Below, in pieces: positions 50,229-60,829 of a stretch of DNA of 64,000 nt. Source of the stretch: Candidatus Tenderia electrophaga. GTDB taxonomy: Bacteria; Pseudomonadota; Gammaproteobacteria; Tenderiales; Tenderiaceae. Each line of letters begins with the position of its first letter. Within the stretch, counting starts at the first letter, position 1. Under the pieces are notes generated by a model. That model saw nothing but the letters and a program-made list of their open reading frames with translations. It did not search any database and was not told the origin of the DNA. The stretch is taken from positions 3,047,181 to 3,111,180 of the forward strand of contig CP013099.1 of the NCBI GenBank assembly GCA_001447805.1, given 5' to 3'. Position numbers and translations under genes: made by a program.

Positions 50229-51599
50229 TTATCCCAAGGCTGCCAACAGTTTCTGGTGAATGCCGCCGAAGCCGCCATTGCTCATCACCAATACATGGTT
50301 GCCGGGGCGCGCCTCGGCGGCGACATGCTTGACGATCTCGGCAACGTCGTCGAATAACTTGGCCTGGTCGCCCATGGCGGCCACCACTTGGCTCAAGTCC
50401 CAAGCCAGATCGGCCGGGGCGTAGAACAGCACTTCGTCGGCCGCCTCCAGCGACGGTGCCAGGGCATTGGCGTGCACCCCCATGCGCATGGTGTTGGAGC
50501 GGGGCTCGAGAATTGCGATGATCTTTGCGCTGCCCACCCGGGCGCGCAGGCCTTCGAGGGTGAGATTGATGGCGGTGGGGTGATGGGCGAAATCGTCATA
50601 CAGGGTGATACCGTTGACCTCGCCGCACACTTCCATGCGCCGCTTAACGTTTTTGAATTCGTTTAAAGCCGCCACGGCTTCATGGGCGATCACCCCGGCA
50701 TGCCGGGCTGCGGCGACGGCGGCGAGGGCGTTGTGCACGTTGTGCATACCGAACAGGCTCCAATTGACGTCTCCCACATGCTCGTCACCCCAGTAGACGG
50801 CGAAGCTGCTGCCGTCTTGCGCCACATCGCGGGCATTCCATATATTGCGTTCGGGCTGCTCGACCCCGGCGACATCAAAATATTCCAGCGGCGTCCAACA
50901 CCCTTGCTTGATCACATCGGCCAGATTGGGGTCATCCACTGGCGCAATAATCAGGCCGTTGCCGGGCACGATACGCAGTAGATGGTGGAATTGTGTCTTG
51001 ATGGCATCCAGATTCTCGAAGATGTCGGCATGATCGAATTCCAGATTGTTGAGTATCAAGCTGCGTGGCTGATAGTGCACGAACTTGGAGCGCTTATCGA
51101 AAAAGGCGGTGTCGTATTCATCGGCCTCGACGACGAAGAACGGCGCATCGCCCAGGCGCGCCGAGATACCGAAGTTGGCGGGAATGCCGCCGATAAGAAA
51201 GCCCGGGCTGAGCTTGGCGTATTCCAGTATCCAAGCCAGCATGCTCGAGGTGGTGGTCTTGCCGTGGGTGCCGGCCACCGCCAATACCCAGCGATCTTTG
51301 AGAATGTAATCCGACAGAAACTGGGGGCCCGAGATATACGGCAGTCCGCGCTCAAGCACGTATTCCACCGAGGGGTTGCCGCGCGACATGGCGTTACCGA
51401 TGACGACCATATCGGGGGGCGGATCCAAGGGCGCGGGATCATAGCCTTGCTGCAAGCCGATGCCCTGCTCTTCCAGCTGGGTGCTCATGGGCGGGTAGAC
51501 ATTGGCATCCGCACCGGTGACACGATATCCCATCTCCCGCGCCAGGATGGCGATACCGCCCATGAAGGTTCCGCAGATTCCCAATATGTGTATGTGCAT
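50229..51599 (-). CDS. mpl: UDP-N-acetylmuramate:L-Ala-gamma-D-Glu-meso-DAP ligase (Mpl)
   Basis: 456 residues from ATG 51599 (a TTG two codons upstream is possible). Mur ligase family: 'ILGICGTFMGGIAILAREMGYRVTGAD', P-loop 'AVAGTHGKTTTSSMLAWIL', 'VVEADEYDTAFFDKRSKF', 'YDDFAHHPTAINLTLEGLR'. It re-attaches recycled murein tripeptide to UDP-MurNAc in the cytoplasm. Full length. Confidence 0.95.
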   Translation of the reverse strand: MHIHILGICGTFMGGIAILAREMGYRVTGADANVYPPMSTQLEEQGIGLQQGYDPAPLDPPPDMVVIGNAMSRGNPSVEYVLERGLPYISGPQFLSDYILKDRWVLAVAGTHGKTTTSSMLAWILEYAKLSPGFLIGGIPANFGISARLGDAPFFVVEADEYDTAFFDKRSKFVHYQPRSLILNNLEFDHADIFENLDAIKTQFHHLLRIVPGNGLIIAPVDDPNLADVIKQGCWTPLEYFDVAGVEQPERNIWNARDVAQDGSSFAVYWGDEHVGDVNWSLFGMHNVHNALAAVAAARHAGVIAHEAVAALNEFKNVKRRMEVCGEVNGITLYDDFAHHPTAINLTLEGLRARVGSAKIIAILEPRSNTMRMGVHANALAPSLEAADEVLFYAPADLAWDLSQVVAAMGDQAKLFDDVAEIVKHVAAEARPGNHVLVMSNGGFGGIHQKLLAALG

Positions 51600-51655
51600 A
51601 TTCAAACGTCTGTTAAAGGGCGTAAACGAAGCCGGCGCCGAGGTGGTTCCAGGGC

Positions 51656-52165
51656 TTAGCCTGTGGTGACAAACAAGGAACGCATCACGCTGACCGACAC
51701 GTACATAAACACCACCGCCAGCAGCAGGCCGACGAAAAACGGCGCGCCCATGGCATGGCGCAGGATGTGGCCGACCACGGCGAGATTCCAGACCACCAAC
51801 GCCAATATCAATACAGAGGGCAGCAAGGCCGCTTGCTCACCCACCTGCAACTGTATATACAATAAGGGCAGGGCCAATAGCCCGAGGATGGCCCCGGTGC
51901 CCATCAGCGCGGTAAAGGTTTGCTGAAAGCGCGCCCCCAACTCCCTTATCCATAGCAGCAACTGGGTCATGGCGGCCACCAGTGCCATGTCGAAAACACC
52001 CGACACTAGCGCCACCACGGGTGACAGATTCAGCAAACCTACGAACACGCTGGTCGCGGCGTAGGCCAACATACCGAGCAACATCAAGGCGCTGGAGGCC
52101 GGCAAATCCTGCGGCCCCTGCCGGAACAGGCAAATCTTCCAAAAGGCGTCGACAATTTTCCCCAT
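51656..52165 (-). CDS. Polytopic membrane protein (Yip1-like)
   Basis: 169 residues with about five membrane helices ('SALMLLGMLAYAATSVFVGLL', 'VALVSGVFDMALVAAMTQLLLWI', 'TGAILGLLALPLLYIQL', 'LPSVLILALVVWNLAVVGHIL', 'FFVGLLLAVVFMYVSVSVM'). Composition and the 'WNLAVVGHILRHAM' turn resemble Yip1-type proteins commonly next to mpl in gammaproteobacteria. Function unknown. Confidence 0.8.
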   Translation of the reverse strand: MGKIVDAFWKICLFRQGPQDLPASSALMLLGMLAYAATSVFVGLLNLSPVVALVSGVFDMALVAAMTQLLLWIRELGARFQQTFTALMGTGAILGLLALPLLYIQLQVGEQAALLPSVLILALVVWNLAVVGHILRHAMGAPFFVGLLLAVVFMYVSVSVMRSLFVTTG

Positions 52166-52290
52166 GGCGCTAAATTATCACATCTATTCCCGGCTGTTGG
52201 CGCCTTATTTTCACCTTCGCAGCTGCCGCGCGCCAGGGCTTGCCCGCGCCTGGCCGCGCCCGTGGTTTCGTGCTTAAATCATACGCTCTC

Positions 52291-53466
52291 ATGGCCAAGC
52301 ATTCCGACAGTCACCATTATCATTTTCCCTGGCGCGGCGGCAACCGCTTCCGCTTACACGTGGACGGCGGCAATTTCTTTCCCGCCATGCTAAAGGCCAT
52401 CCAGCGGGCGCGCCATGTTGTCGCCCTGGAAATGTATTTGGTGGAATCGGGAAAACTCTTCAACCAGTTCATCGACGCCTTGCTCGCCGCCGCCCGGCGC
52501 GATGTCAAGGTCTTTATACTGGTGGACGATTTCGGTGCCGGCGGCATCAACAGACACGACCGGCACAGGCTGCAACATGCCAATATCGCCTTGTGTTACT
52601 ACAACCCCATGCATTACGGTCGTTTGGGACGCATACTGTTTCGCGATCATCGCAAGTTATTGCTGGTAGACGGGCAAATCGCCTTTGTCGGCGGCGCCGG
52701 GCTCACCGACGCCTTCGATGAGCGCTATGCCGGCCAGCATCCCTGGCACGACGTCATGGTGGAGGTTCGTGGACCCTGTGTCGCGGACTGGGCAGGCCTG
52801 TTTGTCGAAACCTGGCCGCTGCAAAACGCAGAGCAGGGGGTTCTTAATCATATATCCCAGCGGGAACATGCACCGCATCAACCCCAGCTGGGGCGGGTCA
52901 GCCTCACCCATACGTCGTCCGGCCGTCAGGAAATCAAGCGCTCCTTGCTCAAGCGCCTTAAGTCGGCCGAGCACTGGGTCTGGATCTCGACCGCCTATTT
53001 CGTGCCGTCATGGAAAATCCGCCGCACCCTACGCAAGGCGGCGCGGCGCGGGGTGGATGTGCGCCTGTTGCTGCCCGGCCCCCACAATGATCATCCCGGC
53101 ATCCGGCATGCGGGGCGGCGTTTCTATTACAATCTGCTCAAACATGGCGTGCGCATTTTCGAATACCAACCGCGCTTTAACCACACCAAGGCCCATTTGT
53201 GCGATCAATGGTGCTCCATCGGCTCAAGCAATCTGGATCGCTGGAATCTGCTCTGGAACCTGGAGGCCAACCAGGAGATCGACGACCAAGACTTCGCCGA
53301 AGAATTAAAACACATGTTCGAACACGACTTCGACGACAGCAGCGAGATCACGTATGAACATTGGCGCCGCCGCCCCTGGTACCACCGCCTGCAGGAGTCG
53401 TTCTGGGGCCGGGTGGATATCTGGCTCAACCGCTTCACCGCGCGCTGGCGCAACTACCGCGACTAG
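52291..53466 (+). CDS. Cardiolipin synthase-like phospholipase D family protein
   Basis: 391 residues from ATG 52291 (an earlier in-frame ATG at 52240 gives a 17-residue extension). Two HKD motifs: 'RDHRKLLLVDGQIAFVGGAGLTD' (about 118-140) and 'NHTKAHLCDQWCSIGSSNLDRWN' (about 295-317). No N-terminal membrane helices, so it is nearest to ClsB-type enzymes, which join phospholipids to form cardiolipin at the inner membrane. Neighbouring genes are unrelated. Confidence 0.9.
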   Translation: MAKHSDSHHYHFPWRGGNRFRLHVDGGNFFPAMLKAIQRARHVVALEMYLVESGKLFNQFIDALLAAARRDVKVFILVDDFGAGGINRHDRHRLQHANIALCYYNPMHYGRLGRILFRDHRKLLLVDGQIAFVGGAGLTDAFDERYAGQHPWHDVMVEVRGPCVADWAGLFVETWPLQNAEQGVLNHISQREHAPHQPQLGRVSLTHTSSGRQEIKRSLLKRLKSAEHWVWISTAYFVPSWKIRRTLRKAARRGVDVRLLLPGPHNDHPGIRHAGRRFYYNLLKHGVRIFEYQPRFNHTKAHLCDQWCSIGSSNLDRWNLLWNLEANQEIDDQDFAEELKHMFEHDFDDSSEITYEHWRRRPWYHRLQESFWGRVDIWLNRFTARWRNYRD

Positions 53467-53593
53467 CCCGCATTCTCACCGGGCGGCCACCGCCGTGGCG
53501 TAGAGGACTGAAACGATGGGGGCGTTATCAAGAATACGACCATAGCGCGACACACTGTCTCACCCTTGGCCTATCACGGTTCAGGCGAGTCGC

Positions 53594-53800
53594 TCAGGCC
53601 CGGTACTCCGGATTCACCCAACACTCGGGCAGGGCTTCGTTGGAGGGAAAACACAGCTCGGCCTTGGCGAAGCTGCGCGCATCGCCCATCTCTTCGCCGG
53701 CATGGAAACGACCTTTTACCGCGTCCTCATTGGGGTTGACGAGCAATTGTAGATCCAGCACTTCCACTAAATCGCCTGATTTCTTTTCTTTTAGGTACAT
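53594..53800 (-). CDS. Small conserved acidic protein
   Basis: 68 residues, preceded by GGGAGACGG 5-10 bp before the ATG. 'MYLKEKKSGDLVEVLDLQLLVNPNEDAVKGRFHAGEEMGD' and 'FAKAELCFPSNEALPECWVNPEYR' match a short conserved protein family widespread in gammaproteobacteria (sometimes labelled acetyltransferase without good reason). No signal peptide. Function unknown. Confidence 0.78.
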   Translation of the reverse strand: MYLKEKKSGDLVEVLDLQLLVNPNEDAVKGRFHAGEEMGDARSFAKAELCFPSNEALPECWVNPEYRA

Positions 53801-53945
53801 TTCCGTCTCCTTCCCTGTGCCGATGATTATCTTTTAACGCTTTAACCTAATAGTAGGCGCAGTCGGGTAGCGTGGCAATAATCAAGCGTCGCGGACAACA
53901 TGGATGTTTGTCACACAGCGGCGAACCGCTATACTCTGAATATCT

Positions 53946-54830
53946 ATGTCACTCTGGACCGACATCGCCGACGACATCAGCGCCGCCACCGGCGAGCCTT
54001 TCCACTGCCGCGAGCAACAGGCCGGCGGCGGCGGCTGCATCAATACCACCAGCACGGTACGCGACGGCGAACGCAGTTACTTTGTCAAACTCAACCGCGC
54101 CGAGCTGGCCGACATGTTCGAGGCCGAGGCGGCGGGATTGAACGAGATCGCCGCCAGCGAGTCCATCCGCGTGCCGGCGGTGATCTGCAGCGGTGTCTCC
54201 GGCGAACAGTCCTACCTGGTGCTGGAACAGCTGTCACTGGGCCAAGGCAACACCACCAGCCACGAGCAGCTGGGCCATGACTTGGCCGAAATGCACCGCG
54301 GCTATGCCGAACACTACGGTTGGCACCGCGACAACACCATCGGCTCCACGCCGCAGCGCAACACCCCGTCCAAGGACTGGGTCAACTTCTGGCGCGAGCA
54401 ACGTCTGCGCTTCCAACTGCGGCTCGCCGCCGGCAACGGCCACGGTGGCCGGCTGCAACAACTGGGCGACCAATTACTGCCCAATATGGAGGCCTTTTTT
54501 GCCGGCCACATCCCCAGTGCCGCGCTGCTGCACGGCGACCTGTGGTCAGGCAACTACGCCTTCCTCGCCGACGGCACGCCGGTGATCTTCGACCCGGCGG
54601 TGTATTACGGTGACCGCGAAACCGATCTGGCCATGACCGAACTGTTCGGCGGCTTCAACGCCCGTTTTTATCAGGCCTATGAAGAGGCCTATCCGCTGGA
54701 GTCGGGTTATGAATTGCGCAAGAAACTCTACAACCTGTACCACGTGCTGAACCATTTAAATCTGTTCGGCGGCGGCTATCTAAGCCAGGCGGAGGCGCTG
54801 ATGGGTCAGTTATTGGCCGAGATTCACTAG
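53946..54830 (+). CDS. Fructosamine kinase family protein
   Basis: 294 residues. The aminoglycoside-phosphotransferase-like fold shows 'GGGCINTTSTVRDGERSYFVKLN' (nucleotide-binding Lys), 'LVLEQLSL', the catalytic loop 'ALLHGDLWSGNYAFL' (HGDLWxxN) and 'VIFDPAVYYGDRETDLAMTELFGGF' (D of the metal motif). It phosphorylates ketosamines or ribulosamines on glycated proteins, a repair function. Stand-alone gene. Confidence 0.93.
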   Translation: MSLWTDIADDISAATGEPFHCREQQAGGGGCINTTSTVRDGERSYFVKLNRAELADMFEAEAAGLNEIAASESIRVPAVICSGVSGEQSYLVLEQLSLGQGNTTSHEQLGHDLAEMHRGYAEHYGWHRDNTIGSTPQRNTPSKDWVNFWREQRLRFQLRLAAGNGHGGRLQQLGDQLLPNMEAFFAGHIPSAALLHGDLWSGNYAFLADGTPVIFDPAVYYGDRETDLAMTELFGGFNARFYQAYEEAYPLESGYELRKKLYNLYHVLNHLNLFGGGYLSQAEALMGQLLAEIH

Positions 54831-54872
54831 CCCCCATTTCTCACCGGGCAGGCAAAGGCCTGCAACAGACAC

Positions 54873-55655
54873 TTACTGCAGGCTCAGCTCCAGCATCTTG
54901 CCACCGGTCTTGTTGGCCAGGGTCTCGTACTGATAGCGGGTACTGGGGTTGGATTTGCCGATGGGGATGGTAAACACCGGCGCCGGGATATCGAGATAAT
55001 AGATGCGATCGTCCGAAGGTTCATCCCCCATCAACACGTAGGCGCCCGGCACGCTCGCGTTCTGTTCCGCCTTGACAAAGGCATCGCCGATGGTCTCGTT
55101 GCTGCCGATAAACGGTGCACCCCTCATGAAGGCGTCGAACATCTCGCCCATGGTGCCCTGATAGGTTTCGGCCTCATTATCGGAAAACCAGGTCACCGCC
55201 GACAACTCCTTGCCCGAACGGATAACGATGACGCGCAACAGCGGCACCAGAAAGGTGGCGGCGCCGTGCATGGAGCCGGTGGCATCCACCACCAGGTGCA
55301 TGTCCTTACCGGGCAGGTCCTTAATACCTTTGACGAACAGATCGAAGTCGTGGCGCCCCATGCCGCTGTTCAGGCCGACGCTCTCCAATATGGCCTCGAC
55401 CTGGGTCTCCATGCTCATACCCGCCATCTGACCCAGCTCGCGGTTAAGACGGCTATTGTCCTTTTCCATCTCCTTGATCTCGTCCTTAAGCGCCTGGACC
55501 TCCTTTTGCAGCCGCGGCACCTGCACGGTCTCCTGCATCTTGGACGTGATGAGAATGGTGACCAGCAAAAAGATGAACGTCGCCAACATCAACAAGGCGA
55601 TGTCGGCAAAACTTTCATGCACATTGGTACCACCTGATCGACGTCTGATCTTCAT
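54873..55655 (-). CDS. Membrane-anchored VWA-domain protein partnered with a MotA/ExbB-like channel
   Basis: 260 residues. A basic N-terminus ('KIRRRSGGTNVHESFADIALLMLATFIFLLVTILITSKM') has a single membrane helix with an Asp at its start, as in ExbD/MotB. A coiled coil follows (about 46-80, 'RLQKEVQALKDEIKEMEKDNSRLNRELG'). The rest is a VWA-like domain with MIDAS 'LVVDATGSMHGAATF' (D-x-T-x-S type) and 'VTWFSDNEAETYQGTMGEMFDAF'. No peptidoglycan-binding OmpA domain is seen. It is adjacent to, and 6 bp downstream of, the ExbB-like gene. Confidence 0.83.
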   Translation of the reverse strand: MKIRRRSGGTNVHESFADIALLMLATFIFLLVTILITSKMQETVQVPRLQKEVQALKDEIKEMEKDNSRLNRELGQMAGMSMETQVEAILESVGLNSGMGRHDFDLFVKGIKDLPGKDMHLVVDATGSMHGAATFLVPLLRVIVIRSGKELSAVTWFSDNEAETYQGTMGEMFDAFMRGAPFIGSNETIGDAFVKAEQNASVPGAYVLMGDEPSDDRIYYLDIPAPVFTIPIGKSNPSTRYQYETLANKTGGKMLELSLQ

Positions 55656-55661
55656 ACCAAC

Positions 55662-56654
55662 CTAAAGTTTGGGGCGAAACAGATCGCGCAGTCGAATCAA
55701 GAACGGTTTGTTCATGGACGCCAACATCCGCATTTCGTCGCGCAGGGCGTTGCAATAGGCACGGTGTTCCTGAATCAGCACATGCAAGGGCTTGGTCTCT
55801 TCGTCCTCACTGTCTTCGCTGAGACGGTTGATCTCACTGCGAAAATCGCTCATGGCCAGGTGCGAACTGCCGAAGGCCTGCTCCAGACGGCGGATGTTCG
55901 CCTCCAGCGAGGCGATCTCTTTATTCAAATGGCGTACGTCACGCTCCATGGTCTGGGCGTAATCGGACGAGCAATAGATCATGCAGATGCGCAGCAGATT
56001 ATCGTGCAGACCTTCGACGCCGTGCAGGTTGATCTGCGCGAACATGCGTAGCAGCACGCCGCCCAGCACCGCCCCCAACAGGGTTGTATAAAAGGCCGTG
56101 CCCATGCCCGCCATGGCGGTGCGCAGGCCTTGCAGCAGCATCTCCTGGTCATGCCCCAGGGCCTCGAGCGAGCCGGTCAGACCGGTCAGGGTCAGGGTCA
56201 AGCCCATGACGGTACCGATCAACCCGAGTGTGATGAGCAGATTGCCCACCAGCTCCACCATGTGGCCGATGCGTTCGTAAGAGGCCAGCTCGACGTTCAG
56301 CAGCGTCTCGACCTCAGGCTGGCCCTTGCTGTCGATAGTGGATTGGATGGACTTGAAGAAACGATCAGCGGCATGCTTCATGGAGTGCACAGTGATGGCC
56401 TTGAGCCCACCCTCGCGCGCCACTTTGTCCAACTGTGCGGCACGATAGGATTCCTGGGTCACCATGATGGTCAACACGAAACTGCCCAACAGGCCGAGAC
56501 CGAACAGCCCGAGAATCAACCAAGTGATACGACTGGAATCAATCTCCATAAAGGCCCAGACCTCGGTATCCCGATACAAGGTCAGGTAGATCGCCATTGC
56601 GGCACTGGCCCAGATTGTCCATAGAGTCAAAGTACGAAACGGCTTTTGATCCAT
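55662..56654 (-). CDS. MotA/TolQ/ExbB-family proton channel protein
   Basis: 330 residues: membrane helices at about 8-27, 45-65, 133-160 ('VELVGNLLITLGLIGTVMGLTLTLTGL') and 180-208 ('RTAMAGMGTAFYTTLLGAVLGGVLLRMF'). The GLIGTVxGL and GMGTAFYTTLxGAxxG motifs are the conserved core. An extended C-terminal cytoplasmic coiled coil ('MERDVRHLNKEIASLEANIRRLEQAF') is longer than in ExbB or TolQ. It forms an ion channel with the VWA protein downstream. Substrate or mechanical output unknown. Confidence 0.88.
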   Translation of the reverse strand: MDQKPFRTLTLWTIWASAAMAIYLTLYRDTEVWAFMEIDSSRITWLILGLFGLGLLGSFVLTIMVTQESYRAAQLDKVAREGGLKAITVHSMKHAADRFFKSIQSTIDSKGQPEVETLLNVELASYERIGHMVELVGNLLITLGLIGTVMGLTLTLTGLTGSLEALGHDQEMLLQGLRTAMAGMGTAFYTTLLGAVLGGVLLRMFAQINLHGVEGLHDNLLRICMIYCSSDYAQTMERDVRHLNKEIASLEANIRRLEQAFGSSHLAMSDFRSEINRLSEDSEDEETKPLHVLIQEHRAYCNALRDEMRMLASMNKPFLIRLRDLFRPKL

Positions 56655-56903
56655 GCCTTAGCTTCTCCTCACTCCCCAGTGATTTTTACCAACCGATATA
56701 ATCGCTTATGCGCCAAGCGTAACATATCCGTGAACGCGGCCGACCGGCCCGCGACGCCAGACCGCATTCTCACCGGGATCCCGCCAGCAGGCGCAGGATT
56801 CGCGTTGCTAGGCGCCGCCTTGGAGCGACGGACATCGTGGTGGTGACTATGTCTTCTGAGGCGCAAGCCGAGGGGCACGCAGACCCGGGTGAAGCGTGCG
56901 GCC

Positions 56904-57770
56904 CTAGACGGCGATGCCCCGCGAACGCAGATGTTGCTTCGCCTCAATGGTCAGCAGGGCCATTTCCAACTCAGCCTCCCAGTCATAAGGCTCGGCCATC
57001 TGCTCGGGCGCATACTGGGGAATCTCCGGCACCGATTGATCGGCGAAGATGCGCACATAACGCGTCTCTTCGATGCTGGCGGCGAGATCGGGCCAGGCCT
57101 CCTGCAGCAGATTTGCCGGCCGGGCAATGGACCATTCGTCGACGATGCGGTAGTTGTCCGGCAGGTCGTTAAAGGCCGCTGCGCAACCGGTCTGCCACAG
57201 CTTGCTGTACTCATTCACATGTTCGGTATAGACATAAATGATCAGCTTTGGTTTCAGCCGCACGATATCGGGGGTGAAATTCTTGCCGGAGGGCATCCAG
57301 GCGGAAAAGGCCACATCGATGGGGAAATCCACGTCGGCCAGGCCGCCTTCACGCATGTCGTAGCAGGTGGGATCGTAGAAGTTGGCGATCTGGTTGGGCT
57401 TCTCCAAGGGATCGCGCAGGCCGACCACGTTCACGCCTTCGCGCGCCAGCAGGCTGCCGATGAAACCATTGCGGGCATGCACATCCAGCACCACGGGATC
57501 TTCGGCCACCTGCTTGGCGTAATACACCAGGGCGCGGTTTTCCTCGCGCAGCGGATAATAGTGGGCGATGGTCGGACCCAGCAGTTTGGGATCGCGATCC
57601 GGATTGCTGAACATCAAGTTGTGCAGCGGAATGGCGCCGATGCGCTGGGGAAACGGCTTGCTCTCGTCCCAGGCCGGATGTTGCTTCTCCTGAAAGGCGA
57701 AGATGCGGTTCATCAGGCCCTCGGTGAAGGTTTCCATGTCACGCAGCTTGTCGAACTTTTCCGGCATCAT
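56904..57770 (-). CDS. Methyltransferase-like conserved protein
   Basis: 288 residues. 'VVLDVHARNGFIGSLLAREGVNVVGLRDP' resembles the SAM-binding motif I and following acidic position of class I methyltransferases. 'DVAFSAWMPSGKNFTPDIVRLKPKLIIYVY' resembles motif IV-V. The N-terminal 85 residues are helical. No catalytic NPPY or similar motif is evident, so the enzyme activity is uncertain. Single gene. Confidence 0.75.
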   Translation of the reverse strand: MMPEKFDKLRDMETFTEGLMNRIFAFQEKQHPAWDESKPFPQRIGAIPLHNLMFSNPDRDPKLLGPTIAHYYPLREENRALVYYAKQVAEDPVVLDVHARNGFIGSLLAREGVNVVGLRDPLEKPNQIANFYDPTCYDMREGGLADVDFPIDVAFSAWMPSGKNFTPDIVRLKPKLIIYVYTEHVNEYSKLWQTGCAAAFNDLPDNYRIVDEWSIARPANLLQEAWPDLAASIEETRYVRIFADQSVPEIPQYAPEQMAEPYDWEAELEMALLTIEAKQHLRSRGIAV

Positions 57771-57814
57771 TGGTTGTTACCTCTGTTTGATTTTCAGTCC
57801 GCGAATAAACGCAA

Positions 57815-58044
57815 ATAAGGCCCTACCACACAACCTCCCCCTTTCTTAGAGGGGGATTGAGGGGGATTTAATGGTTCGGAGCGCTTAGCTTTAAATCTCC
57901 CCCAGCCCCTCTTTAGAAAAGAGGGGAGCCTTACGTGCCTCCGTTCACCGTCATTATCAATCCCCGAAGAACGTCGATAAAGCCCTGATACACAACCTCC
58001 CCCTTTCTTAAAGGGGGATTGAGGGGGATTTAATGGTTCGGAGC
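57815..58044. repeat. Duplicated dispersed-type repeat between the methyltransferase-like gene and hemE
   Basis: A unit of about 55-70 bp occurs twice in direct orientation (57828-57882 and 57990-58044, identical at all but one noticed base, with weaker similarity beyond). Each unit contains runs like CCTCCCCCTTTCTTA and GGGGGATTGAGGGGGATTTA. The sequence after the first unit (TAAATCTCCCCCAGCCCCTC) is partly inverted to it, so it can fold into hairpins. There is no gene in the 345 bp between 57771 and 58115. Confidence 0.85.
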
Positions 58045-58115
58045 TTTTAACTTAAATCTTTCCCAACCCTTTATGCCCTCCGGGTGCTCTTTAACAAAGA
58101 GCGGCGCTTTGCGGA

Positions 58116-59180
58116 TTAATTATGATATTTGGCGCTCAACTCATGCACGGCTTCAACAAAGGCACCGGCATGATCCGGGTTCACATGCTGGTGAATGCCA
58201 TGACCCAGATTGAAGACATGACCGGAACCCTTGCCGTAGGATTCGAGAATGATGGCCACCTCCTGGCGAATGCGCTCGGGCGCGGCATAGAGCGTGGACG
58301 GATCCATGTTGCCCTGCAGCGCCACTTTGTCGCCGACGCGAGCACGGGCGGCGCCGACGTCGATGGTCCAGTCCAGGCCCAGGGCGTCGCAGCCGGTGTC
58401 GGCCATGGCCTCCAGCCACTGACCACCGCCCTTGGTGAACAGGATCACCGGCACCCGGCGGCCGTCGTTTTCACGGCTCAGGCCGTCAACGATCTGCTGC
58501 ATGTAGCGCAGTGAGAATTCCTTGTAATCACGCGGGGTCAGCACGCCGCCCCAGGTGTCGAAGATCTGCACCGCCTGGGCACCGGCGGCGATTTGGGCGT
58601 TGAGATATGAAGTCACCGACTGGGCCACGGTGTCCAGCAGCCTGTGCATAAGATCGGGGCGATCAAACATCATGCCCTTCACCTTGGCGTAGTCCTTGGT
58701 GCCGCCGCCTTCCACCATGTAGGTGGCCAGGGTCCAGGGCGAACCGGAAAAGCCGATCAGGGGTACGCGACCGTTGAGCGCCTGGCGGATGGTGCGCACG
58801 GCATTCATCACGTATTGCAGTTCGCCCTCGGGATCGGGGACGAAGAGTTTTTTCACATCGGCCTCACTGCGCACCGGTTTGTCGAACACCGGCCCCTCGC
58901 CGGCGGCGAAGCGCAGCCCCAGGCCCATGGCGTCGGGGATGGTGAGAATGTCGGAAAACAGGATGGCGGCGTCGAGCGGAAAACGATCCAGCGGCTGGAG
59001 GGTGACCTCGCAGGCCAGCTCGGCATTCTTGCACAAGTCCATAAAGCTGCCGGCCTTTTCGCGCGTGGCGCGGTATTCGGGCAGATAGCGGCCGGCTTGG
59101 CGCATCATCCACACCGGCGTGACATCGACGGGCTGTTTCAACAGTGCCCGCAGGAAACGATCGTTTTTCAATTCGCTCAT
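58116..59180 (-). CDS. hemE: Uroporphyrinogen decarboxylase
   Basis: 354 residues, normal length. Start '[33 protein letters not shown]' (signature PVWxMRQAGR), '[18 protein letters not shown]', '[24 protein letters not shown]', '[16 protein letters not shown]', '[12 protein letters not shown]', '[26 protein letters not shown]'. It decarboxylates uroporphyrinogen III to coproporphyrinogen III in heme synthesis. Confidence 0.97.
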   Translation of the reverse strand: MSELKNDRFLRALLKQPVDVTPVWMMRQAGRYLPEYRATREKAGSFMDLCKNAELACEVTLQPLDRFPLDAAILFSDILTIPDAMGLGLRFAAGEGPVFDKPVRSEADVKKLFVPDPEGELQYVMNAVRTIRQALNGRVPLIGFSGSPWTLATYMVEGGGTKDYAKVKGMMFDRPDLMHRLLDTVAQSVTSYLNAQIAAGAQAVQIFDTWGGVLTPRDYKEFSLRYMQQIVDGLSRENDGRRVPVILFTKGGGQWLEAMADTGCDALGLDWTIDVGAARARVGDKVALQGNMDPSTLYAAPERIRQEVAIILESYGKGSGHVFNLGHGIHQHVNPDHAGAFVEAVHELSAKYHN

Positions 59181-59384
59181 GTTTTATTTACCGCAAAGGA
59201 CGCCAAGGGTCGCGAAGAGTGTTTCATTGCTTAATCCCAGCCCCGTCAGTATCGACCTTGCGCACTCCTCCCAAAATTGTCACGTTGATTTACAATCACA
59301 AAAAACCGCTCGCCTCCTTCATCTATTCTGACGGGACGTATTATTGGTTTGCGCTCCTTGGCGGCCTGTGCGGTTGAATGCTTT

Positions 59385-60806
<1,422 letters not shown>

Positions 60807-60829
60807 TCAACGGTTATAGGGAGTCGGCC

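Noticed and set aside
54873-56654. Zorya defence system
   Set aside because: There is no ZorC, ZorD or ZorE, and the partner has a VWA domain instead of the OmpA-type peptidoglycan-binding domain of ZorB.
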